This document shows, one piece after another, positions 1 to 8,090 of a stretch of DNA of 64,000 nt (the first letter of the stretch is position 1; each line of letters starts with the position of its first letter). Under the pieces are notes generated by a model, which was given only the letters and a program-made list of their open reading frames with translations, was not told the origin of the DNA and ran no database searches. Made by a program: the position numbers and the translations under genes. The stretch covers positions 12,644 through 76,643 of the forward strand of contig JBATDG010000075.1 of the NCBI GenBank assembly GCA_049663345.1, given 5' to 3'. The stretch comes from SZUA-365 sp049663345. Lineage in GTDB: Bacteria > Bacteroidota > Ignavibacteria > SZUA-365.

Positions 1-2
1 TG

Positions 3-557
3 AACGTTGCGCTTATTGGTACGGGACCGACGGGCATTCTCATCAGCGGACGCGGCGTTTCCATCGAAGATATTCCCGCCGATTTCATCAACGGCGCGAT
101 CGAATTCGAGATCGACAAGGCCGCGAACGAAGGATACGAGTACGTGATTGTTGAAGGGCAGGGAGCGCTGTCGAATTGCGGGAATTCACCGATTGCTCTG
201 GGATTGCTGCATGGCGCCATGCCGGACGCGATGATCCTGTGTCATCAGCCCTCGCGCGAAACCGACGGCTACGGACTTCCCATGCCCGATCTCGCCGATA
301 CGATTTCTCTCCATGAGCGCATGATTCGGGTGTTCAAGAAAGCGGATGTGATCGGTGTCGGACTCAATTCGATGGACCTCAACAAAGAAGACTATCGGTT
401 GACCATCGCTGAGATAGAGCGAGCGACCGGATTGATGGCTGTCGACTCGCTGCGTGAATCAGCCGCTCCGCTGGTCGATGCGCTGTTGGATTATTTCTCC
501 AAATACAATAAGGTTGTGCTTCCGCACGAAGTGAGTGAGATCCGGGACAGGGTGTAA
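3..557 (+). CDS. DUF1611 / DgcN-like protein, 3' part
   Basis: The reading frame is open from the window edge to a TAA at 557, so the N-terminal part is missing; about 184 residues are visible. The visible part matches the C-terminal P-loop-like half of DUF1611 proteins: a GTGPTGILISG loop near the edge, then VEGQGAL, then PDAMILCHQPSRE. Some members are D-glutamate N-acetyltransferases (DgcN) and others are annotated as NAD-dependent epimerase-like; in this family the gene is often next to an enolase-superfamily or dipeptide epimerase gene, which would lie outside the window. The family call comes from motif memory, and the substrate is not determinable here. It is on the same strand as the dcw cluster but separated from it by 567 bases of repeat-rich DNA, so probably not part of that operon. 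Confidence 0.7.
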   Translation, partial: NVALIGTGPTGILISGRGVSIEDIPADFINGAIEFEIDKAANEGYEYVIVEGQGALSNCGNSPIALGLLHGAMPDAMILCHQPSRETDGYGLPMPDLADTISLHERMIRVFKKADVIGVGLNSMDLNKEDYRLTIAEIERATGLMAVDSLRESAAPLVDALLDYFSKYNKVVLPHEVSEIRDRV

Positions 558-1042
558 GGGACGCGTTGGGGGGACCCAACACAATTGGTGAATAAGAATC
601 GGGACAGGTTGTGAGGGACGCGTAGGGGTGAGCTGCGCAATGAGCGTGTGGAATTCGGGATACGGTGCGTAGGGGCGAGCCAACGTGGGATACACTCGGG
701 GAGAGATTCGCCGCCACGAACATTAAAATCAGGCTTACATAACTTTCGGCATTGTATACGCTCCGCCCGGGTTGGACGACTTCCGTCACGCTCTACGCTC
801 CGCCCGGGTTGGACGATTCCCGTTGCGCTATAGCTCCGCCCGGGTTGGACGATTGCCGTTGCGCTGCACCGCAAGGCAGCGGTGGGACGCGGGTGGGAGA
901 GTTGAATTTTCGTTTTCGAAGGGAAAAACAGCCAACCCATCGGCATCCGGCAAAAAAATCGTGTCGGTAACCTCAATAAAACCATCGATTCCAGCGTGTT
1001 TTCCGCGCTTCAAAAATATTTTTTTCTGTGGGAGAAAAGTGC
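558..1042. other. repeat-rich intergenic region, no gene seen
   Basis: No convincing coding sequence was found; short open frames on both strands here simply translate the repeats. From 542 to about 690 a degenerate motif of the type gggacgcgtaggggtgagc recurs two to three times, and a related gtaggggcgaacc string occurs near 62270. From 760 to 852 there is a clearer three-copy tandem repeat, listed separately. The stretch 900-1042 shows nothing else recognisable. Confidence 0.6.
760..852. repeat. three-copy tandem repeat, 36-37 bp period
   Basis: The 20-mer gctccgcccgggttggacga begins at 760, 797 and 833, so the period is 37 and then 36 bases. The spacer after each core is more variable but keeps a ttccgt / cccgtt / gccgtt pattern ahead of a gcgct or acgct string. 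A one-base change in period argues against a protein-coding repeat. Confidence 0.85.
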
Positions 1043-1072
1043 TTGACTCTGAGTTTCAAATGCGTAATTTTG
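1043..1072 (+). promoter_or_regulatory. mraZ / dcw operon promoter
   Basis: TTGACT at 1043-1048 and TAATTTTG at 1065-1072. Read as a Bacteroidota housekeeping promoter, this is TTG, 19 bases, then an exact TAnnTTTG. Read as a classical sigma-70 promoter it is TTGACT-N16-TAATTT. Either way it lies about 55 bases ahead of the mraZ start and is the only strong promoter-like signal ahead of the dcw cluster. Confidence 0.7.
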
Positions 1073-1114
1073 GGTGAAAGTGGGTAGAAGTGGGAGGAAA
1101 TGGAATAACGTGGC
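1071..1114 (+). promoter_or_regulatory. MraZ-box operator (10-bp periodic TGGG repeats)
   Basis: TGGG begins at 1071, 1081 and 1091, followed by TGGA at 1101 and TGGC at 1111, all exactly ten bases apart and ending just before the mraZ start codon at 1125. MraZ from other bacteria binds TGGGN repeats with this spacing. The first box overlaps the last two bases of the TAATTTTG element, which fits autorepression of the operon. An isolated TGGG at 1029-1032 lies upstream of the -35 region. Confidence 0.75.
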
Positions 1115-1124
1115 GGCTGAGTAA

Positions 1125-1577
1125 ATGGCAGGTTTTAAAGGCAAATACGATCATTCTGTGGACGACAAAGGGCGAGTAAGTCTCCCTTCCAAGATCCGCA
1201 AGGCCCTCACCCCGGAGGCGAAGGATTCTTTTGTCATTACCCGCGGCTACGAAAACAGTCTTGTTCTCTATCCGCTTGATGCGTGGAACCGCTACGAAGC
1301 CCAGATGACCGCGGAACTGAACACGCACAGGGAGGAAGATCGTCTGTTTGTGCGCATGATCATGATGTGGGCGCAGGAAGTCACATTGGACAAACAGTCG
1401 CGCATCATGGTACCGCAGGAGCTGATGGAAATCTCCGGGATCACATCCCAGGTAGTGATCATCGGCGCATTGGAAAAAATTGAAATCTGGAGTCCGGAAT
1501 ACTTCCGTGCCTACAACGAGCGTTTTGCTGACACGACCTATGAGGCCGTGGCTGCGCGCGTCATGGGAGGAGTGTGA
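1125..1577 (+). CDS. mraZ: Transcriptional regulator MraZ
   Basis: A 150-residue DNA-binding protein of the SpoVT/AbrB-like fold that forms a ring and usually represses its own dcw operon. The N-terminal repeat shows the family signature DDKGRVSLPSKIRKAL (residues about 12-27). The second repeat shows LDKQSRIMVPQELMEISGI (about 88-106). Length is close to the family norm of 140-155. It is the first gene of the cluster and its stop codon overlaps the rsmH start. Ten-base-spaced TGGG boxes lie immediately upstream. Confidence 0.97.
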   Translation: MAGFKGKYDHSVDDKGRVSLPSKIRKALTPEAKDSFVITRGYENSLVLYPLDAWNRYEAQMTAELNTHREEDRLFVRMIMMWAQEVTLDKQSRIMVPQELMEISGITSQVVIIGALEKIEIWSPEYFRAYNERFADTTYEAVAARVMGGV

Positions 1578-2518
1578 TGCAGCATGAAGATGCGGGCTAT
1601 CACATACCGGTACTTCTCGAGCGTTCGATCGAGCTTCTCGTCACCGATCCGGCTGGGGTCTATGTAGACGGGACGCTCGGAGGCGGCGGTCATAGCCGTC
1701 TTTTGCTGAGTAAACTCGGAGAGAATAGTCGCGTCCTTGGTTTTGACCAGGACGAAGACGCAGTACAACACGCACAGAAGCTGTTCGCCGACGATCGCCG
1801 TATGACTGTCGTTCACAGCAATGTGGTCCATCTGAGCAACGTTCTCCAACAAAACGAAATCCCTTTGATCGATGGCATCCTGCTTGACCTGGGCGTGTCG
1901 TCGCATCAGATAGATATACCGCAGAGAGGCTTCAGTATCCGATTTGAAGGCCCTCTCGACATGAGAATGGACCGCGAGAATACAGTGACTGCAGCAGACA
2001 TCATAGCGCAAAGCTCGGAAGAGGAACTGGCGGACATTTTCTTCACCTATGGTGAGGAGAGAAACAGCCGGCGCATCGCCCGTGCAGTCGTTCAGGCGCG
2101 AAGAATTCAGCCGCTGAAGGACACTGCGCGGCTGGTTGAAGTTATCAGCGCTGCCACCTCGCCGGTGCATCGGAGCAAGTCGCTTGCCCGCATTTTTCAG
2201 TCCCTGCGCATAGCCGTCAATGACGAACTGCAGGTTCTGAAAGACACCCTCGCGCAAGCAATGGAAGTGATGAAGGTCGGTGGCCACATCGTGGTCATTT
2301 CCTACCATTCGCTCGAAGACCGCATCGTCAAGCATTTTCTGCGGCACGAGGTTTCTTCATGTGTATGTCCGCCTCAGACGCCGATATGCGTCTGCGGCAA
2401 AATCAAACGAATCAAATTGCTTCACAGCAAGCATATAGAGGCAGATGAGAACGAAATACGTCGAAATCAACGAGCCCGCAGTGCCCGCCTTCGCGCAGGT
2501 GAAAAGATTCACGCGTAA
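1577..2518 (+). CDS. rsmH: 16S rRNA (cytosine-1402-N4)-methyltransferase RsmH
   Basis: A 313-residue S-adenosylmethionine-dependent methyltransferase (formerly MraW) that modifies C1402 in the ribosomal P site. The SAM-binding loop YVDGTLGGGGHSR is near residues 28-40, and GILLDLGVSSHQ and the C-terminal VISYHSLEDRIVK motif are present. I chose the ATG at 1577 over the GTG at 1574. GGGAGGAG at 1565-1572 is well spaced for the ATG, and TGATG couples it translationally to mraZ. The 3' end overlaps the likely ftsL start. Confidence 0.97.
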   Translation: MQHEDAGYHIPVLLERSIELLVTDPAGVYVDGTLGGGGHSRLLLSKLGENSRVLGFDQDEDAVQHAQKLFADDRRMTVVHSNVVHLSNVLQQNEIPLIDGILLDLGVSSHQIDIPQRGFSIRFEGPLDMRMDRENTVTAADIIAQSSEEELADIFFTYGEERNSRRIARAVVQARRIQPLKDTARLVEVISAATSPVHRSKSLARIFQSLRIAVNDELQVLKDTLAQAMEVMKVGGHIVVISYHSLEDRIVKHFLRHEVSSCVCPPQTPICVCGKIKRIKLLHSKHIEADENEIRRNQRARSARLRAGEKIHA

Positions 2519-2912
2519 GCGGATGCAGCCGGTCCTCAGCGGTCTTTCGCAGGGTGCTTCATCTACGGGCATCCCGCTCGACTACGAACAGGCAGCGCCC
2601 GTGCGTGCACGCAGGATCAAAGGTCTGACGACCTTCAATATCGTGCTTGTGCTCATAGTGTTCGCGGTGCTGGTGGTTGTCTACATCTCGAACGTTGTAG
2701 CTGTTGACGGACTCATGACGGAGCAGATCGGACTGGAACGAGAGGAGCAGCTTCTGCTGCAGGAGCGAGAAACCCTGCGTGCGGAGATTAACATGCTTTC
2801 CAGCTACAATCGCATTCAGGCGATCGCCACCGAAAAATTGGGCCTCGTGCATGCAAATCAGCAGCCGTATTCGTTGACCGTGTTCGGAATGTCCCCGAAC
2901 ACCACGAAGTAA
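2445..2912 (+). CDS. ftsL: Cell-division protein FtsL-like
   Basis: A small single-pass protein in the invariant FtsL position between rsmH and ftsI. After a charged cytoplasmic region of about 65 residues there is one membrane segment (FNIVLVLIVFAVLVVVYIS, about 67-85), then a periplasmic coiled-coil-like stretch rich in E, L and R, and the typical tail AIATEKLGLVHANQQ. Sequence conservation in FtsL is low, so the name rests on topology and position. The start at 2445 has GAGG at 2438-2441 with only three bases of spacing and overlaps rsmH by 74 bases. An alternative ATG at 2523, just after the rsmH stop, would remove the first 26 residues. Confidence 0.8.
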   Translation: MRTKYVEINEPAVPAFAQVKRFTRKRMQPVLSGLSQGASSTGIPLDYEQAAPVRARRIKGLTTFNIVLVLIVFAVLVVVYISNVVAVDGLMTEQIGLEREEQLLLQERETLRAEINMLSSYNRIQAIATEKLGLVHANQQPYSLTVFGMSPNTTK

Positions 2913-2922
2913 TCAGAGACAG

Positions 2923-5094
2923 GTGCCGTTGGAACCCTACGATTATAGACCAGGACGAAATGAGGATCTCCGGATTCTGCAGAGACAGCAGAGTTCGGTG
3001 CGCATGTATATGCTCATTACCATTTTTCTGACCGGATTCTTCGCCATTCTGGTCAAGCTTTTTGTTATTCAGGTCCGCGATGCGGAAAAGCTGCAGGAAA
3101 TGGCGCGCATCCAGTACGAGAGCCGGGAGATCATCAGGCCCGTCCGCGGTCTGATCCTTGATCGCAATCTTTCCATTCTTGCCTCCAACGTGACCGAATA
3201 CACGCTTTCTGTCGATCCCTCTGTTATTGATTGCCCCGACACCGTCGCACGCTTCATCTCCAGGGCTCTTGGCATACCGTACCAGAGCATGTTGAAGCAT
3301 TTCCGCGATACCACTGTCCAGTACGACATCATCCAAAAACACATTCCGGAAGAAATCGCCGATAAATTCGACGGTTGGTCCTGCTATGGTGTGCGTATGC
3401 GGTCTTTCCCGCGGCGGCGCTACAATTTCAACGCACTCGCGGGTCCGGTGATCGGCTACACGAACATCGACAATAGCGGACAGAGTGGAATGGAACTGGA
3501 GATGAACAGCGAGCTATCCGGCAAGGAAGGGTTCATCGTCTATCAGCGCAATGCACGCGGCACGCGCCGGCCTGAGGTAGACTATCCGAAAGTGGAACCG
3601 GTGAACGGCCGCAGCGTAGTGCTCACGATCAGTCAGGTGTATCAGTCCATCGCTGAAGAGGAACTCGCCCGCGGCGTCACGCTGCACGAGGCGGAGTCCG
3701 GCCGCTGCATCATCCTGCAGCCGAAGACCGGGGAAATTCTCGCCATGGCAAACGTGCCAAGCATCGATCCCAACAAGCTTTCCGAATATACTCCGGAAAA
3801 AGCGCGTAACCGCGCAGTGACGGATCTCTACGAGCCGGGCTCCACGTTTAAAATCGTTGCCATGAGCGGTGCACTCAATGAAGGATTGCACAAACCGCAG
3901 GACCGCATCAACGCCGAAGGCGGCAAGTGGCTGTACAACGCAAAACTTAAACCGATCGTAGACGATCATCCCTATGCTTCGCTCACCCTGCGCGGCGCCT
4001 TCGAGCACAGCTCTAACATCGTTTCTGCGAAACTCGCCAATGAACTGGGCGACGAACGCTTCTACAAATATGCACGGAATTTCGGCTTTGGAGTGAAGAC
4101 CGGTATCGAGATGCCGGGCGAGCTCAACGGAGACCTTCGCAAGCCTCTTGATTGGGACGGCACGACGCTCAACTACCTGGCATTCGGCTACGGCCTCGCC
4201 GTGACGCCGCTGCAGATCGCCTGCGCTTACGCAGCGATCGCGAACGACGGAGTGCTGATGCGGCCGTTCATTCGCAAATGGATGCTTGATGCGGACCGCA
4301 ACATCGTCGACGAAACCGTGCCGCAGGTCGTCCGCCGCGTCGTCTCCTCCGAGACCTCCCGCATCATGCGCGGCTTCATGCAGGGTGTGGTCGACAGCGG
4401 TACCGCGAAACTGGCGAAGATCGAAGGAATGAATATCGGCGGAAAAACCGGTACCTCTCAGCGGCTCGTCAACGGCTCCTACTCCAATAAATCGCATGTG
4501 GCGTCGTTTGTTGGATTCTTCCCTGTTGAAGATCCGGAAGTCCTTATCCTCGTGATCCTTGATGCGCCGAAGCGCGGGTATTACGGCGGAACCACAGCCG
4601 GACCGATTTTCCGCACGATTGCGATGCGCATCATCAACTCGTCGAGCGATTTTGCGAAAAAGCCGGAACCTCTGTATGCGTCTTTCAAAGGCTCCGACCG
4701 GGTGCGCGTACCTAATGTCCGCGGCATGCGGGCCGACATGGCCAGCCAGGTGCTCAAGGCACATGGCTTCAACATGGAAACCGTCGGCAGCGGTGAACTC
4801 GTGGCCGAGCAGCTTCCGGCCGAAAACGCATTCTCCGAACGCCGCACTCCCGTCACTGTGCGGCTCATTGGCGCGAATCGGGCAGGGAAGGACGATCTGG
4901 TGCGGGTACCCGACGTTGTGGGAATGTCGCTGCGCCAGGCAATGAATTTTATCAAAGGCATGAATCTCGAACCGAGTCCGATAGGCAGCGGTGTCGTCGG
5001 CTCCCAATATCCTGCTGCGGGAGAGCTTGTCCCCCGCGGAACGCGCTGCACGCTCGATGGCGAGGCGCGCACGGTCACGGCAAACCTGTACTAG
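2923..5094 (+). CDS. ftsI: Division transpeptidase FtsI / PBP with two PASTA domains
   Basis: A class B penicillin-binding protein of 723 residues that cross-links septal peptidoglycan. It has an N-terminal membrane anchor (about 28-48), a dimerisation domain, then a transpeptidase domain with SxxK at S307-K310 (EPGSTFK), SxN at S363-N365 and KTGT at 508-511. The C-terminal 130 residues form two PASTA repeats (about 590-655 and 662-722, each with a VPNVRGM or VPDVVGM start). PASTA domains are usual in Gram-positive PBP2x and in some FCB bacteria, but not in E. coli FtsI. The start is GTG at 2923; the next ATG, at 3004, would cut into the membrane anchor. It lies 10 bases after ftsL. Confidence 0.95.
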   Translation: MPLEPYDYRPGRNEDLRILQRQQSSVRMYMLITIFLTGFFAILVKLFVIQVRDAEKLQEMARIQYESREIIRPVRGLILDRNLSILASNVTEYTLSVDPSVIDCPDTVARFISRALGIPYQSMLKHFRDTTVQYDIIQKHIPEEIADKFDGWSCYGVRMRSFPRRRYNFNALAGPVIGYTNIDNSGQSGMELEMNSELSGKEGFIVYQRNARGTRRPEVDYPKVEPVNGRSVVLTISQVYQSIAEEELARGVTLHEAESGRCIILQPKTGEILAMANVPSIDPNKLSEYTPEKARNRAVTDLYEPGSTFKIVAMSGALNEGLHKPQDRINAEGGKWLYNAKLKPIVDDHPYASLTLRGAFEHSSNIVSAKLANELGDERFYKYARNFGFGVKTGIEMPGELNGDLRKPLDWDGTTLNYLAFGYGLAVTPLQIACAYAAIANDGVLMRPFIRKWMLDADRNIVDETVPQVVRRVVSSETSRIMRGFMQGVVDSGTAKLAKIEGMNIGGKTGTSQRLVNGSYSNKSHVASFVGFFPVEDPEVLILVILDAPKRGYYGGTTAGPIFRTIAMRIINSSSDFAKKPEPLYASFKGSDRVRVPNVRGMRADMASQVLKAHGFNMETVGSGELVAEQLPAENAFSERRTPVTVRLIGANRAGKDDLVRVPDVVGMSLRQAMNFIKGMNLEPSPIGSGVVGSQYPAAGELVPRGTRCTLDGEARTVTANLY

Positions 5095-5118
5095 ACCGAA
5101 ATCCTGAATCAGAGTGAA

Positions 5119-6675
5119 ATGATGTTTAACCAGGTCGCAACAAATCTTCTCGCTTTTCCTGCCAGTGCGCGGCTGTCCGAGATCATCAACGATCTCCCGG
5201 TTGTCACGCTGATTGGTCCGTGGGATGCCAGCATCGCCGGTATCACTACGGATTCGCGCCAGGTAAAGCAGGGCTGGATGTTTGTAGCCACCCAGGGTGA
5301 ACATACCGATGGCCACCATTTCGCACAGTCCGCCATGGAACGGGGTGCCAGTTGTGTCGTCGTATCCCTGCTTCATTACCAGACACACCTCCATCACCTG
5401 CTCACACCCGCTTTCTGCCAGCATACCGGAACTACCGTCGTTGTTGTGCAAGACACCCGCGCCGCGGTGGCGCTGCTCGCCGACCGGTTCTACCATTCGC
5501 CTTCGCGCGACCTCAAGCTGGTCGGCATAACGGGTACCAACGGGAAGACGACGGTTTCGTATCTCATTTCCTCCATTCTCGAGGCCGCTGGCATCCGTTC
5601 CGGCCTTCTCGGTACTGTCGCATATCGCATTGGCAATACAGTTCGTCCGGCGCCGTATACCACGCCGCCTGCTGAGGACCTTCATGCGCTATTCGCAGAA
5701 ATGCGTTCCGCCGGCTGCAGCACCGCCATCATGGAAGTATCGTCGCATGCACTTGTGCTCGACCGTGTTCAGGGCATTGAGTTCGACGTTTCGGTGTTCA
5801 CCAATCTCACGCAGGACCATCTCGATTTTCATCGCAGCATGGCAGCCTATCGCGACGCGAAAGCATTGCTTTTCGGCAGCCACACCCGGGGCATCGGATT
5901 GATCAACAGTGACGATCCGCATGCAGCCGACATGAAAGGACTGCCCGCACGGCGGCGTAAAACTTATGGAATGAAGGGACGTCCTTCATTTCACATGCGC
6001 GATCTGCAGCTAAGTTCGAAAGGGAGCAAACTGACCGTCGATTATCGGGGCGAATCCTATGTCATCACCTCGCCCCTGCTGGGCGGATTCAATGCCTACA
6101 ACCTGACTGCCGCTTTTGCTACGGGAGTCCTGTTGGGAATTGATCCGGCGATTGCGATTAAAGGACTCCGGCGTATGAAAAACGTGCCGGGCCGCTTCGA
6201 ACGGATCGTTTCCGCAGACGGTGTGACCGCTATCGTGGATTATTCGCATACGCCTGACGCTCTTACCAAAGCGCTGCAGACATCGCGCGACCTGCTTGGC
6301 GACGGACGGCTTATCGCTGTGTTCGGCTGCGGCGGAGATCGCGATCAGGTCAAGCGTCCGCTGATGGGAGCCGCAGCGGCAACGCTCAGCGACGTGACCG
6401 TCATTACTTCTGACAATCCCCGTACAGAAGATCCGGATGCCATTATCCGCGATATCCTTGCGGGCGTTCCCGAGGGACTGCCGGTGCAGGTAAAGCCGAA
6501 CCGGAAAACCGCGATTCACCATGCGCTGCGGATGGCTCGTCCCGGAGACATTGTGCTCGTCGCCGGGAAGGGACATGAGAATTACCAGATCATCGGCACG
6601 ACGCGCCGTCATTTTGATGACCGTGAAGTCGTGCGGGCGTTCTTCGAAAGCAAGCGCGGAGGAGTGAAGGCATGA
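5119..6675 (+). CDS. murE: UDP-MurNAc-tripeptide synthetase MurE (meso-DAP type)
   Basis: An ATP-dependent ligase of 518 residues that adds the third amino acid of the peptidoglycan stem. The P-loop GTNGKT is at residues 139-144. The acceptor-specificity motif DNPR is at 432-435; DNPR is typical of enzymes that use meso-diaminopimelate, while lysine-adding enzymes differ there. All three Mur ligase domains are present and length is normal. The start is the first of two adjacent ATGs. The stop overlaps the murF start by four bases (ATGA). Confidence 0.97.
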   Translation: MMFNQVATNLLAFPASARLSEIINDLPVVTLIGPWDASIAGITTDSRQVKQGWMFVATQGEHTDGHHFAQSAMERGASCVVVSLLHYQTHLHHLLTPAFCQHTGTTVVVVQDTRAAVALLADRFYHSPSRDLKLVGITGTNGKTTVSYLISSILEAAGIRSGLLGTVAYRIGNTVRPAPYTTPPAEDLHALFAEMRSAGCSTAIMEVSSHALVLDRVQGIEFDVSVFTNLTQDHLDFHRSMAAYRDAKALLFGSHTRGIGLINSDDPHAADMKGLPARRRKTYGMKGRPSFHMRDLQLSSKGSKLTVDYRGESYVITSPLLGGFNAYNLTAAFATGVLLGIDPAIAIKGLRRMKNVPGRFERIVSADGVTAIVDYSHTPDALTKALQTSRDLLGDGRLIAVFGCGGDRDQVKRPLMGAAAATLSDVTVITSDNPRTEDPDAIIRDILAGVPEGLPVQVKPNRKTAIHHALRMARPGDIVLVAGKGHENYQIIGTTRRHFDDREVVRAFFESKRGGVKA

Positions 6676-8087
6676 CACTCCGCATTTCAAATCTACTGAC
6701 CATTTCCCATGTGCGCGCCATCAATCTTGAGGCGGTATCCGATGCCGCAATCGGATCCGTCGCAACCGATTCCCGCACGGCCGGCCGGGGTGATGTGTTC
6801 GTCGCATTCCGGGGAAGCCGGGTCGATGCGCATGATTTCGTTGCAGACGTCTGCAAACGCGGCGCGCTATGCTGCGTCGTCGAGCAGCGCTGGTACCGGC
6901 GCAACGCCGCCGCGGTGAGCGGGCTGCCTCTGTTCGTGGTTAAGGACAGCATGCTTGCCTACGGCGCAATCGCGCAGCTGCACCGCGCACAATTCAATGT
7001 TCCGGTTTTAGCCATCACCGGCAGCAACGGCAAGACCAGCACGAGGGAAATGGTAGCGGCGGTGCTTCGCAGCAAATTCCGCGTGCTCGCCACAGATGGA
7101 AATTTCAACAATCATATCGGACTCCCCGCGACGCTGCTGCGTCTGACGCCCGAGCATCAGATTGTCGTCACAGAAATGGGTACCAACCAGCCGGGCGACA
7201 TTGCGTATCTATGCGGGATTGCGAATCCCACTCACGGATTGATCACCAACATCGGCCGTGCGCATATCGAAAAACTGATTTCCCGCGAAGGCATCGCCGA
7301 AGAAAAGGGAGTTTTGTATTCTTCTCTGCCTGCGGACGGAGTCGCCCTGATCAATGCCGATGAGCCGCTGCTGCGAATCAAACTTCCGCGCCGCGTACGC
7401 AGCATTCGCTACGGCACCCGCAAAGGCAGCGACGTGCGGATCGCCGATGTAAAGCTTGATCGTTCCGGCCGCGTGCAGCTTCGCATCGAAGCGCCGGAGT
7501 TCACTGCGAAGCCCATCACGATTCGTCTGAAGGCGGTCGGCCGTCATTCCGCATACAATGCCGCAGCTGCGGTTGCCGCAGGATTCGCTTTCGGCTGCGG
7601 CGTATCGAAAATCAAAGCTGCGCTGGAATCGGTAGAGAGCTTCGACAAACGGCTGCAGATTGGAAGCGCGCGAGAGATTACCGTTATCAACGATACCTAC
7701 AACGCCAACCCGGATTCGATGCTGGCCGCCATAGATCTTCTGCAGCAGATCAAGATCGACGGAGCACGCTGTGTGGTTCTGGGCGACATGCTCGAACTGG
7801 GAAAGGCCACCCGCAGTGAGCATGAAGCACTTGGCGCGGCGCTCGCTGCAACAGGTATTCCCTATGTGTTGACGTATGGCCGTCATGCCCGCGCCATCAG
7901 CCGGGCGGTGCTCGGTGTGGCGAAAGTGGCGATGCATTTCACCGACAAAGCAGCACTGTGCGAAACGCTGGATGCATTACTTGCTCCCGGCGACGCAGTG
8001 CTCATCAAAGGATCACGCAGCATGCGGATGGAAGACGTCGCTGCACATCTGCTTCAAAGTGATACCATCGAGGAGGCGCACGCATAA
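6672..8087 (+). CDS. murF: UDP-MurNAc-tripeptide-D-Ala-D-Ala ligase MurF
   Basis: A Mur ligase of 471 residues that adds D-alanyl-D-alanine to UDP-MurNAc-tripeptide, the last cytoplasmic step of stem assembly. The P-loop GSNGKTS begins at residue 117. The central-domain motif NNHIGLPATLL and the C-terminal NDTYNANPDSM motif are both characteristic of MurF. It overlaps murE by four bases and lies three bases before mraY. No ddl gene is present in the window, so its dipeptide substrate is made by a gene located elsewhere. Confidence 0.97.
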   Translation: MTLRISNLLTISHVRAINLEAVSDAAIGSVATDSRTAGRGDVFVAFRGSRVDAHDFVADVCKRGALCCVVEQRWYRRNAAAVSGLPLFVVKDSMLAYGAIAQLHRAQFNVPVLAITGSNGKTSTREMVAAVLRSKFRVLATDGNFNNHIGLPATLLRLTPEHQIVVTEMGTNQPGDIAYLCGIANPTHGLITNIGRAHIEKLISREGIAEEKGVLYSSLPADGVALINADEPLLRIKLPRRVRSIRYGTRKGSDVRIADVKLDRSGRVQLRIEAPEFTAKPITIRLKAVGRHSAYNAAAAVAAGFAFGCGVSKIKAALESVESFDKRLQIGSAREITVINDTYNANPDSMLAAIDLLQQIKIDGARCVVLGDMLELGKATRSEHEALGAALAATGIPYVLTYGRHARAISRAVLGVAKVAMHFTDKAALCETLDALLAPGDAVLIKGSRSMRMEDVAAHLLQSDTIEEAHA

Positions 8088-8090
8088 GTT

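Noticed and set aside
3514..5685. 723-codon open frame on the minus strand across ftsI and murE
   Set aside because: It lies antisense to two well-supported genes. Its protein is rich in R, H and C with no domain, as expected from the complement of GC-rich coding DNA.
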